Shown here piece after piece: positions 1-10,176 of a stretch of DNA of 64,000 bases. Source of the DNA: Myxococcus llanfairpwllgwyngyllgogerychwyrndrobwllllantysiliogogogochensis (GTDB lineage Bacteria; Myxococcota; Myxococcia; Myxococcales; Myxococcaceae); contig NZ_VIFM01000018.1 in NCBI RefSeq assembly GCF_006636215.1, positions 1-64,000 of the forward strand, given 5' to 3'. The translations under genes and the position numbers were made by a program. The notes under the pieces are model-generated. The model saw only the letters and a program-made list of their open reading frames with translations, had not been told where the DNA came from and did not search any database. Each line of letters starts with the position of its first letter. Positions within the stretch are counted from its first letter, which is position 1.

Positions 1-1801
1 CGCCCAGCCCGCCCAGCAGCACCCCCTCGGTCAACAACGAGCCGAAGACGTCGCTCCGCTGCATTCCCACCGCGCGCATCGTCCCTACCTCACCCACGCG
101 CTCCTGCGCGAGGAGCAGCAGCGTGCCGGCGGAGACCAGCACGACGAACAGACACAACATGACGGAGAAGCCGAGCAGCACCACTCGCGTCAGGCCCACC
201 ACCTCGCTGACGAAGCCGCCCGCCGCCTCCCAGTCCACCGTCGTCAGCGGCACCGACGCGCTCGTCGCCCGCTGGACGACGTCCATGGCCACCGCCTCCG
301 GGTTCGCCTCTGGCGTCACCACCACGGCCGCCTGGAGCACGCTGCCTCCGCGCAGCTCCGTCGCGGAGAACGTCTCCGGCCACGCGCGGGCGCGAGGGAA
401 GTCGGGCACCTCCGACGAGGGCTTCTCCGGCGTCTCGACCTCCACCACGGTGGCCGGCTTGAGCAGGTCCACCTCCGACTCCGGCAGGAAGTCCAGGCCA
501 AGCGACTGGGCGTCGCGCTTCGCCTCCTCCATCAGCTCCGGCGACAGGCGGCCCGACAGGTAGCGCGCGCTCACCAGGTCCATGAGGCTGAGCGTGTTGA
601 CGCGGCTGGAGTCTCCGCCGAGCCCCCGGAAGCGGTACGTGCCCCAAATCTTGAGCGGCACACCATTGACGAGTGAGTCCAGGCCCTTGAGCACCACGGT
701 GTCCCCGGGCTTCACGCGGTACAGCGGCAACAGCGGCGCCAGCTCCGCGTAGAAGAGCTGGTGACGCGTGGCGAAGTTGGCGTCATCGAGTTGCAGGAAC
801 TCGCGCCACAGGGCCTCCGCCTCGCCAGGGTGTCCCAGCACGCGGGTGAGCACCGCGCGCGCGGCATCCGAGCGCTCCGCGTCCACGCGGGCCAGCAGGT
901 CCGGCAGCTCCGCCGACGCGCGGTCCACCAGTGTGCGCAGCCGTTCGTCCTCCGCGAGCAACGCGCCCCGGTCCAGCTCCCGCTTCAGCTCATCCAGCCG
1001 CGCGGCGACCGGCAGCTTGAAGCGCTGCTCGTACAGGCCGTGCCCCAGGAGCAGGCCCCGGTGTCCCGGGGGTGGCAGCGTGCCCGTCACCAGCTCGAAG
1101 CGGGGGAAGGCGCGGACGAACTGATTCAAATCGCTGCCCAGGTACTCGATGTCGATGGACTCGCCCTCGCCCACCTGCCGCGCGACGTGGTTCTCCAGGT
1201 ACTCGAGCGCGGCGAGCGGCTGGGCGCCAAAGCGCTCCCAGAACGCGGGCGTCGTCGCCTCCTCCAACGCCGCGCGGTCCATGCGCGCCTCGTCGGCGGT
1301 GAGGAAGGCCTCCGCCTGCCGGTCCGCGTCACGCGCCACGTCCCGCAGCGTGCGTTGCAGATCCGCCGCCAGCCTCGCCAGCCGCGCGTCGCGCTCCGGC
1401 GAGGGGGGCTGACGCGCCACGGCACGCGCGGTGGAGAGCTTGTCGTCCAGGTAGTTGCCCCGGAACGTGGCGCCCATGCCCACTTCCAGCGGCACGACGT
1501 CACTCACCCCGGGCGTCTCGCGCACACGGGCCTCGGTGGCGGGATAGTCCGGCAGGGGCACCAGCACGGGTGCGCCCGTGGGCCCCGTCACCACCACGGC
1601 GGACTCGGTGGACTGGGAGTTGTAGACGAGGAAGTGGCCCGCGCCACTCTCGATGACGCTGCGCTGGGTCCCCTCGGAGATGCCCGCCACCATCGCCAGG
1701 CCCAGGGTGAGCAGCAGCGCGGAGCCGAGCGCCAGCAGGGCCACCACCCAGCTCCGAGGTCGGGCCACGACGCTCTGGAGCGCGAACGACAGCAACGTCA
1801 C
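1..1801 (-). CDS. FtsX/MacB-type ABC transporter permease (partial, runs off the window start)
   Basis: The minus strand reads open from a GTG at 1799-1801, with GAGGAG seven bases upstream, to position 1, so at least 600 residues are present and the C-terminus is missing. The N-terminus is cytoplasmic followed by one hydrophobic helix (about residues 18-40), then a very long extracytoplasmic region, then hydrophobic segments. Near the cut end lies the FtsX-domain signature ERVGEVGTMRAVGMQRSDV, which matches the conserved coupling region of FtsX/LolC/MacB permeases. Such permeases do not move solutes themselves; with an ATPase partner they drive lipoprotein release, efflux or peptidoglycan hydrolase control. 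The partner ATPase is presumably outside the window. The long periplasmic part is larger than in LolC or FtsX. It is transcribed divergently from the methyltransferase at 1991. Family assignment is firm, substrate unknown. Confidence 0.85.
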   Translation of the reverse strand, partial: MTLLSFALQSVVARPRSWVVALLALGSALLLTLGLAMVAGISEGTQRSVIESGAGHFLVYNSQSTESAVVVTGPTGAPVLVPLPDYPATEARVRETPGVSDVVPLEVGMGATFRGNYLDDKLSTARAVARQPPSPERDARLARLAADLQRTLRDVARDADRQAEAFLTADEARMDRAALEEATTPAFWERFGAQPLAALEYLENHVARQVGEGESIDIEYLGSDLNQFVRAFPRFELVTGTLPPPGHRGLLLGHGLYEQRFKLPVAARLDELKRELDRGALLAEDERLRTLVDRASAELPDLLARVDAERSDAARAVLTRVLGHPGEAEALWREFLQLDDANFATRHQLFYAELAPLLPLYRVKPGDTVVLKGLDSLVNGVPLKIWGTYRFRGLGGDSSRVNTLSLMDLVSARYLSGRLSPELMEEAKRDAQSLGLDFLPESEVDLLKPATVVEVETPEKPSSEVPDFPRARAWPETFSATELRGGSVLQAAVVVTPEANPEAVAMDVVQRATSASVPLTTVDWEAAGGFVSEVVGLTRVVLLGFSVMLCLFVVLVSAGTLLLLAQERVGEVGTMRAVGMQRSDVFGSLLTEGVLLGGLG

Positions 1802-1990
1802 TGGAGACTCCTCGCGATGCGGACCCTGCACACTCGCCCCGGCGGGGCGGGCGGCGTCCTCGACCGGACGTGGAGGCCGGACGATAGAGAACCCCTTCGA
1901 GCGATACAAGCCACACGCCCTGGATGGTTGCGCGACGCGAGAAGGACAGACCAAGCTGCACGCCGCCTCCTCCCTCTCCCGAGACAGCGC

Positions 1991-3478
1991 ATGACGGCCT
2001 CCCCCAGCCCCTCCCTCGCGCAGTCACTCCACTTCTGGGCGCGCAACGCCGCCAACGAGTCCGCGCTCCTGCGAACCTCCCTGCGCCTGGGCCTCTTCGA
2101 CGCACTTCCGGTGCAGGGCAGCTCCACTCCGTGTTCCGTCGAAGCGCTCGCCACCGCGACGGGGACCTCCGCCCGAGGACTGAGGGCCCTGCTCGAGCTG
2201 CTGGTGTGTCTGGGTTACGTCTCCCAGGATGACTCGCGGCGCTTCGCCCTGACGCAAGGCGCGGCGGCGTTCCTGCGCGACAGCGCCTTCCTCCAGCGGC
2301 TCGAGGCCGAGCAGGAGTGGGGGGGCCCGGTGGCCCTGCTCGACGAGGCGGTGAAACACGGCGAGCCCGTGCAGCACGCGGGAAGGCGCTGGGACGTGCT
2401 CGGACACTTGCGCGCGCTGTTCCTGGAGGCCTCGGCGCCCGCTTCCAGCACGGAGGCGGAGGACTTCTTCGACCGCTTCGCCCGGAGCGGCGCGCGCACG
2501 CAGGTGCTCATCACCTCCGGGCGGCTGGGCCTGCTGGAGCTGCTCGCGTCGGCGCCGCGCACGTTGCCGGAGCTGGGCGCGGCCACCTACCTGAGTACGG
2601 GCGGGCTGCGCGTCGTGGTGGAGGTGCTGGAGAAGCTGGGCCTCGCGACGCGGGAGGGCGAGGCCTTCGGGTTGAGCGCGGAGGCGCGGAGGCTGCTGGA
2701 CGGCAAGGCGCTGGCGTACATGGTGCGCTCGCTGAGCGTGTCCGCGCAGTACACGGAGGCGCTGGAGCGACTGGACGAGACGGTGCGCGAGGAGCGCTTC
2801 ATCCTGGACCTGAAGGACCCGGAGGTGAGCCGGCGCTTCTACGCGGACAACTCCAACCAGATTACGGCGGTCTTCGCGTCGCACTTCCAGCTCAGTCGCA
2901 AGGCGGCCACCACGCTCTCGAAAGCGCACCCGCTGGAGGGCGCGGCGGTGCTGGACATCGGCACCGGCTCCGGCGTGTGGGGCGCGGCCTTCGCACGCGC
3001 GACGCCGACGACCCACGTCACCTACTTCGACCAGGCGGTGGTGCTCGAGCAGGTGCGCGCAAACCTGGAGCGGCTCCAGGTGGCGGACCGGGCGCGCTTC
3101 TGGCCCGGGGACTTGTTCACCCACGACTTCGGGGAGGCCGCCTTCGACGTCATCATCCTCCCCCAGGTGCTCAACGTCCTGCGGCCGGAGAGCCTGCCCG
3201 GCCTGTTCGCGCGCGTGGCCCGGGCCCTCAAGCCCGACGGCGTGCTGCTCATCGCCGAGTACGTGCTCAACGAGCGCCGTGACGGCCCCCTGGACCACCT
3301 GTACTTCGGCCTGCGTCGGTTCATGACCAACGAGGGCGACCTGCTGTCCGCCTCCGAGTACGCGCGGCTGCTGGAGGTGGTGGGCCTGTCCTCTTCCGTC
3401 TGCATCCCCCTGCCCACGCAGGAGATGATTTTCGCCGCGCGCCCCGGGGTGAACCTTCCCACGCGGCTGGCGGACTGA
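1991..3478 (+). CDS. SAM-dependent methyltransferase, two-wing type (paralogue 1)
   Basis: The protein has 495 residues. Residues 1-100 form a winged-helix dimerisation region of the small-molecule O-methyltransferase kind. A second winged-helix-like segment follows at about 165-270, starting near DFFDRFARSGARTQ. A class I methyltransferase fold starts around residue 320 with the SAM-binding motif VLDIGTGSGVWGAAFA. The order wing-wing-methyltransferase makes it longer than ordinary O-methyltransferases of about 340 residues. It is clearly paralogous to the gene at 5773-7266, sharing stretches such as GTGSGVWGAAF and RRDGPLD. It lies upstream of the desaturase on the same strand. The ATG at 1991 begins the recognisable homology with the paralogue; open frame before it is only antisense to the FtsX gene. 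Substrate is not known; a role in making a small molecule is inferred from context. Confidence 0.85.
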   Translation: MTASPSPSLAQSLHFWARNAANESALLRTSLRLGLFDALPVQGSSTPCSVEALATATGTSARGLRALLELLVCLGYVSQDDSRRFALTQGAAAFLRDSAFLQRLEAEQEWGGPVALLDEAVKHGEPVQHAGRRWDVLGHLRALFLEASAPASSTEAEDFFDRFARSGARTQVLITSGRLGLLELLASAPRTLPELGAATYLSTGGLRVVVEVLEKLGLATREGEAFGLSAEARRLLDGKALAYMVRSLSVSAQYTEALERLDETVREERFILDLKDPEVSRRFYADNSNQITAVFASHFQLSRKAATTLSKAHPLEGAAVLDIGTGSGVWGAAFARATPTTHVTYFDQAVVLEQVRANLERLQVADRARFWPGDLFTHDFGEAAFDVIILPQVLNVLRPESLPGLFARVARALKPDGVLLIAEYVLNERRDGPLDHLYFGLRRFMTNEGDLLSASEYARLLEVVGLSSSVCIPLPTQEMIFAARPGVNLPTRLAD

Positions 3479-3613
3479 GCACGCACCGCGTCACGGGCCT
3501 TCCACCCAGGGCCTGTCCCCGTGGGAATCCGGGCCGCTCGCTTGCTCGTGGCGCGGCACCCCGACTAGCGTCGCTCCTCCCTCGCGTTCGAGTCAGACCC
3601 CTGAAAGGTCCCG

Positions 3614-4582
3614 ATGCGCGCCGTGCCGAAGATGGACAGTCCAGGCTCCGTGGCCTTGCCCGAAATGGGCGAGCGCGGCGCGTCCATCGCCACGAAGCTG
3701 CGCGGTCGGTTCGCCCGGCGGGTCGCCTCGCTGGGCTACCACTCGCACTCGTTGCCGGCGGGCGTGGGACACCTCCTCTTGCACGTGGGCCTGGCGGCAG
3801 CCGCGGCCCTGGGCACGGCGCGGTTGATGGCGGACCACCCCTTGGCGGGCTGGGTGCTCTACCCGCTGGCGGCCTTCTTCATCGGCACGCGCTTCCGAGC
3901 GCTGGGCAACATGCTGCATGAGGCCTGTCACGGCATGTTCGTGCGCGGCAAGCGCCGCAACCGCGTCTTCGGCCACCTGCTGGCCGTCATCGACCTGACA
4001 GCGCTGGAGCCGTACACGCGCGAGCACTTCACGCACCACCTGCACCTGGGTGACGCACAGAAGGATTTGGACTTCGCTTCCCGGCGCCGCTTCGGCTTCG
4101 CGGAGGCGGACCGGCCGTTCGTGAAGGACCATCTGCTGCGGCCCCTGTCGCTGATGCACCTGCCCGCCTTCCTGCGGCCCGTGTTCTTCCACCGCACGGA
4201 CCCGTGGGCGGTGACACTCACCCGGTGGGCCTTCCTCGCGGGGCTGGTGGCGCTGGCGCAGTGGGGCATCGGCTGGAAGGCGTTCGCCCTCTTCTACGCG
4301 CTGCCGTACCTGGTGCCGTATCAGGTCATCCGCTACTGGTCGGACGCGGTGGACCACGCGGGCGTCATCGGCTCGCCGGACGAGTTCCACCGCTCCCGCA
4401 ACCACGTCTTCGCGTGGGGCTGGCTCAACCGGGTGCTGTTCCCCCGGCATGACCAGTACCACCTGACGCACCATCTGTTCCCCGCCGTGCCCACCGCGTT
4501 TCAGGGCCGCGTGCACCAGATGCTGCTGGAGGACGCGGACTACTCCGCCCGCGACCACTCCTTCACCGCGCTGCTGCGGTAG
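3614..4582 (+). CDS. Fatty-acid-desaturase-like membrane di-iron enzyme
   Basis: This 322-residue membrane protein carries the histidine boxes of the membrane desaturase/hydroxylase family: HEACH at about residues 102-106, HFTHHLH at 138-144 and HLTHH near 282, which bind the di-iron centre that activates oxygen. Hydrophobic segments flank the boxes, the expected topology. Members desaturate or hydroxylate acyl chains; some act on amino acids or carrier-bound intermediates in secondary metabolism. It lies 135 bases downstream of methyltransferase 1 and ends two bases from the convergent aminotransferase stop. The ATG at 3614 has an AAAGG-like site before it. The family is clear; the substrate is inferred only from the mixed biosynthetic neighbourhood. 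Confidence 0.88.
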   Translation: MRAVPKMDSPGSVALPEMGERGASIATKLRGRFARRVASLGYHSHSLPAGVGHLLLHVGLAAAAALGTARLMADHPLAGWVLYPLAAFFIGTRFRALGNMLHEACHGMFVRGKRRNRVFGHLLAVIDLTALEPYTREHFTHHLHLGDAQKDLDFASRRRFGFAEADRPFVKDHLLRPLSLMHLPAFLRPVFFHRTDPWAVTLTRWAFLAGLVALAQWGIGWKAFALFYALPYLVPYQVIRYWSDAVDHAGVIGSPDEFHRSRNHVFAWGWLNRVLFPRHDQYHLTHHLFPAVPTAFQGRVHQMLLEDADYSARDHSFTALLR

Positions 4583-4584
4583 CG

Positions 4585-5751
4585 CTACCGGGCCGTCGCC
4601 CGCTCAATCACCTCGAGCGCCTCCGCGAAGTGCGCCGGCGCCGCGCCCAACCCCAGCCGGAAGCCGTGCCCCCGCTCCAGGGGATGCGCGCCGTGGGGCT
4701 CGCCAACCTCCATGGCGCTCAGCGGCAGCACGAACACGCCCGCGGCCGCCAGGGCCTCCAGCCGGGCAGAAAACGCCGCCGGCTCCATGGCGTCCCGCAC
4801 GCCGATGCAGGTGACGAGGCCGCCCTGCGGCGCGGTGCCGTACACGCCCCGCGAGCGCTCCAGGAACGCGGCCAGCGTGCGCCGGTTCTGGAGCCAGTCC
4901 TCCCGCGCGCGATGCAGCGCGGGGCTGTGCAGGTCCTTGAGGACTTCGTACGAAATCCACTCCGTCACCGGGTTCACCGTGTGCGTCGTGTAGTTCTTCT
5001 CGTTCTGCATCAGCGCCAGCATCTTCGTGTCGCCCACGCACCAGCCGATGCGCAGCCCCGGACACCCCAGGCACTTGATGAACGAGCCCGTGACGAACGA
5101 GCGCGTGCCCGGCCGCCAGACGGTGGGACCCAGCACCGCGTCCTCCGAGGACAAGAAGCGGTAGTGCTCGTCGCCCACCACCGTGGCGCCATGGGCTTCG
5201 GCCCACGCCGTCACCGCGCCCAGCAGGTCCGCGTCCAGCACCAGGCCGCTCGGGTTGTGGGGGGTGTTGATGATGACGGCGTCCGGGCGCTCGCGCTCCA
5301 GGCACTCCAGCCACTCGGCCGCGTCGATGGACGGCTGCCCCTGGGCGTTCCAACGCACGGGCAGCTTCACCCACTGCGCGCCCTGCTGCATGGGCAGCTC
5401 ATAGAGGAGCTGGAACGCGGGCCACGCCAGCGCCACCTTGCGCGGACGGAGCTGACGGAACAGCAACAGCAGCGCCTCGCTGGTGCCGGTGGTGATGAGC
5501 ACGTTGTCCCGCGTGGCGCCCGGGTGCATGGCGGCCACCAAATCCCGCAGGTCCGCGCGCCCCCAGTTCGGACTGTCGCGCAGGAGCGTGGACAGGAAGA
5601 CCTCCGACGCCTGGGCGGCACTCACCCCCGAGCCCGTCAAGAGCTCGCCCACCGTGACGGGACGGCCTCCGGACTCTCCCAGGTTGTAGCGCGCGGTGAA
5701 CCGCGAGCCCTCCAGGTAGTCCTCCATGAAGAATGAACGCAGCGGTTCCAT
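4585..5751 (-). CDS. PLP-dependent class I/II aminotransferase-fold enzyme
   Basis: The 388-residue protein has the fold-type I aminotransferase layout: cofactor-binding TGTSEALL at about 88-95, PHNPSG with the pyridine-contacting Asn at 166, Asp194 in VVGDEHYRF, and the Schiff-base lysine K226 in SFIKCLGCPGLRIGW. The usual residue after this lysine is Ser, Ala or Thr; Cys here is unusual. General similarity to cyclising or beta-eliminating members used in natural products (capreomycidine-synthase-like) is suspected from the overall pattern but not proven; ordinary transamination is equally possible. It is the last gene of a minus-strand run (ATPase, permease, methyltransferase, aminotransferase), 21 bases after the methyltransferase stop. 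Confidence 0.85.
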   Translation of the reverse strand: MEPLRSFFMEDYLEGSRFTARYNLGESGGRPVTVGELLTGSGVSAAQASEVFLSTLLRDSPNWGRADLRDLVAAMHPGATRDNVLITTGTSEALLLLFRQLRPRKVALAWPAFQLLYELPMQQGAQWVKLPVRWNAQGQPSIDAAEWLECLERERPDAVIINTPHNPSGLVLDADLLGAVTAWAEAHGATVVGDEHYRFLSSEDAVLGPTVWRPGTRSFVTGSFIKCLGCPGLRIGWCVGDTKMLALMQNEKNYTTHTVNPVTEWISYEVLKDLHSPALHRAREDWLQNRRTLAAFLERSRGVYGTAPQGGLVTCIGVRDAMEPAAFSARLEALAAAGVFVLPLSAMEVGEPHGAHPLERGHGFRLGLGAAPAHFAEALEVIERATAR

Positions 5752-5772
5752 CTCGACTCCGGAAGTGAAGAC

Positions 5773-7266
5773 TCAGGCGGCCGTCACGGCGGCGCTGGGG
5801 ACCACGGGCCAGGCGACATCACCGCGATGGGCGACGACGACTTGCTGGATGGGCATGTCGAAGCCTCGCGCGGACGACAGTCCCACGGGCGTCAGGAGCG
5901 CGCGGAACTCCGGCAGGGACAACACGTCGCCCTCGTTGGACACGTAGCGCCGCAGCGAGAAGTAGAGCGCGTCGAGCGGCCCATCCCGCCGGTCCGTGAG
6001 CAGGTAGCCCGAGATGAGCAGCAGCCCTCCGGGCCGCAGCGCCCGCGCGAGCTTCGCGAAGAAGCCCGGCAGGGCCTCGGGCGGCAGCGCGGGGATGATT
6101 TGCGGCAGGAGGATGACGTCGTATTCCGCCTCGCCGTAGTCCACCGTGAGGCAGTCGCCCTCCCACAGCCGAGAGCGAGCCTCCAGCTTCAGCTTCGTCA
6201 GGTGCGGGCGCACCGCGTCCAGCACGTGAGGCGAGTCCAGGTACGTCACATGCGTCGTGGTCGCCGCCAGCCCGAAGGCCGCGCCCCACACGCCGGAGCC
6301 GGTGCCCACGTCCAGCACCCGCGCGCCCGCGAGCGAGCGCATGGAACCCACCAGCTCCGCCGCCTTGCGACTCAGCCGCAGATGCGAGGCGAAGATGCTG
6401 GAGATGCGCGACGCGTTCTCCTGGTAGATGCGGCGCGCCGTCTCGGGCTGCCTCAAGTCCAACCGGAAGCGATGCTCACGCACCGCCTCGTCCAGGTGCC
6501 CGAAGGCCTCCCAGTAGGCCATGGTCGCCGGCAGCGCGCGCTGGAAGTACGGCAGGCTCGTCGCATCCAGCATCCGCGCCGCGGACTCCGTGAAGCCCCA
6601 GCGGCCGTCCTCTTCGCGAGTGACGTCCAGCGTGGCCAGCACGCCCAGCAGCACGCCCAGCCCCTCCGGATGCGCGCCCAGCTCGGCCGCCAGCGTGGCC
6701 TTCGGCGCGGATGACTCCACCAGCCGCGCCAGCAGGCCCAGCTCCGCCGCCGTCACCAGTGCCTGGGTGCGCGCGAAGTTGCGCGCGAAGCGGTCATGAA
6801 AGTCCTCCGCCTCCGGACCGGGCGCGGGCGGCGAGGGCTCCAGGAACAGCGCGCGGTACCAGCCGAGCAGGTCGCGCCCATCCACCGGGCCACCCGTGCG
6901 CACCGCCTCCGGCAGCTTCGCCACCACATGCCACCAAGCGAGGACGTCCCGCAGCCGCGCGGTGAAGGCGTCCTGCGCGAGGAACGCCGCGGTGGCATCC
7001 GCGAGCGAGTAGCCCCGCACCTCCTCCAGCCGCACGAAGCCCAGGCCCACCAGGGGCTCGATGACGGCGCGCACTCCGCGCGCGTTCGCTCCCAGCTGTC
7101 GAGCCAGGGCCTCCAGCGACACGGGCACCGCGCCGGGTCCCCGGGGAAGCTTGTCGAGCAACCCGAGCGAGAATGCGGCCTGGAGCGCCGCGGACTCGTT
7201 GCTCGCGTCACGGGCGAGGAAGTTGAGCTGCTGGACGAAGGCGGGCGACACGGCGGGCTTCGACAT
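5773..7266 (-). CDS. SAM-dependent methyltransferase, two-wing type (paralogue 2)
   Basis: This 497-residue paralogue of the gene at 1991-3478 has the same order: a winged-helix region in the first 100 residues, a second winged-helix-like segment starting near DFHDRFARNFARTQ, and a SAM-binding domain with RVLDVGTGSGVWGAAFG around residue 315. The C-terminal stretch RRDGPLDALYF is shared with the paralogue. It sits ten bases after the ABC-2 permease stop and 21 bases before the aminotransferase, so it is very likely in one transcript with the exporter. Two diverged copies in one locus suggest two different methylation steps or a heterodimer; both ideas are inference. Confidence 0.87.
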   Translation of the reverse strand: MSKPAVSPAFVQQLNFLARDASNESAALQAAFSLGLLDKLPRGPGAVPVSLEALARQLGANARGVRAVIEPLVGLGFVRLEEVRGYSLADATAAFLAQDAFTARLRDVLAWWHVVAKLPEAVRTGGPVDGRDLLGWYRALFLEPSPPAPGPEAEDFHDRFARNFARTQALVTAAELGLLARLVESSAPKATLAAELGAHPEGLGVLLGVLATLDVTREEDGRWGFTESAARMLDATSLPYFQRALPATMAYWEAFGHLDEAVREHRFRLDLRQPETARRIYQENASRISSIFASHLRLSRKAAELVGSMRSLAGARVLDVGTGSGVWGAAFGLAATTTHVTYLDSPHVLDAVRPHLTKLKLEARSRLWEGDCLTVDYGEAEYDVILLPQIIPALPPEALPGFFAKLARALRPGGLLLISGYLLTDRRDGPLDALYFSLRRYVSNEGDVLSLPEFRALLTPVGLSSARGFDMPIQQVVVAHRGDVAWPVVPSAAVTAA

Positions 7267-7276
7267 GGACTCTCCT

Positions 7277-8304
7277 TCAGACCCAGCGGAACCAGCGCAG
7301 CGCGGCCACCATCGGAAGCACCGTCCAGGCGGCGAGCACCGCCATGGGCATGCCCAGCGTCATCAGCGACGTGCCTTCCAGCATGATGGAGCGCAGCGAG
7401 TCATTGAGCGCCGTCAACGGCAGCGCGCGGATGAGCGGCTGCATCCAGCCGGGGAAGTTCTCCGACGCGAAGAAGACGCCGGACAGGAACATCATCGGCA
7501 TGGAGACGAGGTTGACGAGGCCGCCCACCGACTCCTCGTTGCGCGCGCGGATGGACACCAGCAGCGCCAGCGAGGCGAAGCACATGGCCCCCAGCAGCCC
7601 CACGCCCAGGAGCGCGAAATAGCTGCCGAACATGGGCACGCCGAAGAGCCAGCGGGCGAAGGCGCAGAAGAAGGCGACCTCCAGCACCGCGAAGACCGTG
7701 CGCCCCAAGAGAAAGGCGAGGAAGAAGTGCGAGCGGGACATGGGCGTGCCCGCCAGGCGCTTGAGCAGCTTGCCGCCGCGCATCGACACCAGCGGCACCG
7801 CCAGCGCCCACAGGCTGGAGGACATCAACGACATGCCAAGCAGCCCGGGGATGAGGAAGTCGATGTAGCGATTGCCCGGCTCCGACACCGGCGTCGTCTT
7901 CACCGCCTCCAGTCGAGGTGCGTCCGGAGCCCGCGCCAGGGCCTGGGACACCAGCAGCCGCGCGGTGCGTCCCTCGGGCTGGCTGGGGTCCACCAGCGCC
8001 TCGGGACTCAAGTCACCGGGCACGAGCACCAGCGACACCCGCCCTCGGGCGAGCATGCGCCGTGCCTCGGCGGCGTCCAGGACCTGGGCCTCCAGCTCCG
8101 GCGTCCCCTCCAACCGGGCGAGCAGCGCCGGGGCCCCCGGCCCGTCGGTGACAGCCACGCGCACGGGCGACAGCGACTCGTTGCGGAAGGCCAGCCCCAG
8201 CACCAGCGTGGTGACGATGGGGAAGATGAACGTCCAGAAGAACACCTCCGGCTGGCGCCACAGCACCCGCAGCCGCATCAGCACCAGTTGTCCCAGCGAG
8301 CCCA

Positions 8305-8305
<1 letters not shown>
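7277..8305 (-). CDS. ABC-2 type transporter permease
   Basis: The 342-residue membrane protein has an N-terminal helix (FFWTFIFPIVTTLVLGLAF), an extracytoplasmic loop of about 130 residues, then five or six hydrophobic helices, the topology of ABC-2 exporters (NodJ/DrrB/YhhJ type). The chosen ATG at 8303-8305 overlaps the ATPase stop as TGATG; a GTG one codon earlier is possible. Such permeases pair with one ATPase and export drugs, lipids or polyketides. The next gene downstream is a methyltransferase, so export of a locally made compound, or self-resistance, is a reasonable inference. Confidence 0.9.
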
Positions 8306-9255
<950 letters not shown>

Positions 9256-9354
9256 AGGGGGGTGGCGGCAGTATGGCCCAGGCGGGGGTCGGGGCCCAAT
9301 GCACTCGGCGCGGAATGCAGCGGGACTCATCCGGGGGTGCTACGGTCCCGCGCC

Positions 9355-10176
9355 GTGGCCCTGAGCGACGGATTGGAAGCGCGGGTTGACCGGCTGGAGT
9401 TGCCGTTCAACGAGTACGGCGTGGACCCGTACGGAATCTCCAAGAAGCACGTGAGGGACGCGCTGCGCCTCTTCACGCTCATCTACCGGTATTACTTCCG
9501 GGTGCGCTGCCATGGCATCCACCACATCCCCGCCCGAGGCCGCGGGATGCTGGTGGGCAACCACTCCGGTGGCGTGGCGGTGGACGGCGCCATGGTGCTG
9601 ACGTCCACCATGTTGGAGATGGACCCGCCCCGCCTGTCGCAGGGCATGGTGGAGCGCTTCCTCCACAAGTTCCCCGTCTCCTCCCTCTGGGCCAGCCGCA
9701 CCGGCCAGTTCACCGGCCTGCCCGAGCATGCGAAGCGGCTCTTGGAGGATGACCGGCTGTTGATGATCTTCCCGGAGGGCGCGCGCGGGACGGCCAAGCT
9801 GTATCCGGACCGGTACTCGCTGGTGGACTTCGGCACGGGCTTCGTGCGGCTGGCGTTGCAGACGCGCTCGCCCATCATCCCCTTCGCGTTCCTGGGGGGC
9901 GGCTCGGCCATCCCCACGGTGTTCAACGCATACACGTTGGGCAAGCTGCTGGGGGTGCCGTACATCCCGCTGACGCCATACCTGCTCCCGTTGCCGTTGC
10001 CGGTGCAGTTGGAGATTCACTATGGCGAGCCGCTCGTCTTCCACGGCACCGGGGACGAGGACGACCACGTCATCGAGGGGTATGTGGCGAAGGTGAAGGA
10101 GCGCATCGCGGGTCTCATCGAGCTTGGCCGGGCGGGGCGACAGCACCGCGGGCTGGCGAGGAAGCTGCTGCCATGA
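9355..10176 (+). CDS. Lysophospholipid acyltransferase family protein (PlsC-like)
   Basis: The 273-residue protein begins with GTG at 9355. It has the acyltransferase block NHSGGVAVDGAM around residue 68, where the His and Asp are six residues apart instead of the usual four, and the glycerophosphate-binding block FPEGARGT near residue 139. Members transfer acyl groups to lysophospholipids or related acceptors at the membrane. The altered spacing is a known subfamily feature of NHSGG-type proteins and may mean an acceptor other than lysophosphatidate. The stop overlaps the next start as ATGA, so it is coupled to the dehydrogenase-like gene. Confidence 0.82.
   Translation: MALSDGLEARVDRLELPFNEYGVDPYGISKKHVRDALRLFTLIYRYYFRVRCHGIHHIPARGRGMLVGNHSGGVAVDGAMVLTSTMLEMDPPRLSQGMVERFLHKFPVSSLWASRTGQFTGLPEHAKRLLEDDRLLMIFPEGARGTAKLYPDRYSLVDFGTGFVRLALQTRSPIIPFAFLGGGSAIPTVFNAYTLGKLLGVPYIPLTPYLLPLPLPVQLEIHYGEPLVFHGTGDEDDHVIEGYVAKVKERIAGLIELGRAGRQHRGLARKLLP

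Noticed and set aside
761-1990. N-terminal extension of methyltransferase 1
   Set aside because: It is antisense to the FtsX-type permease, whose frame has the family motif and a proper start.
2024-3298. Long minus-strand open frame (424 codons) across methyltransferase 1
   Set aside because: Composition is rich in Arg, Gln, Val and His as expected of an antisense frame in GC-rich DNA; the plus-strand frame shows clear motifs.
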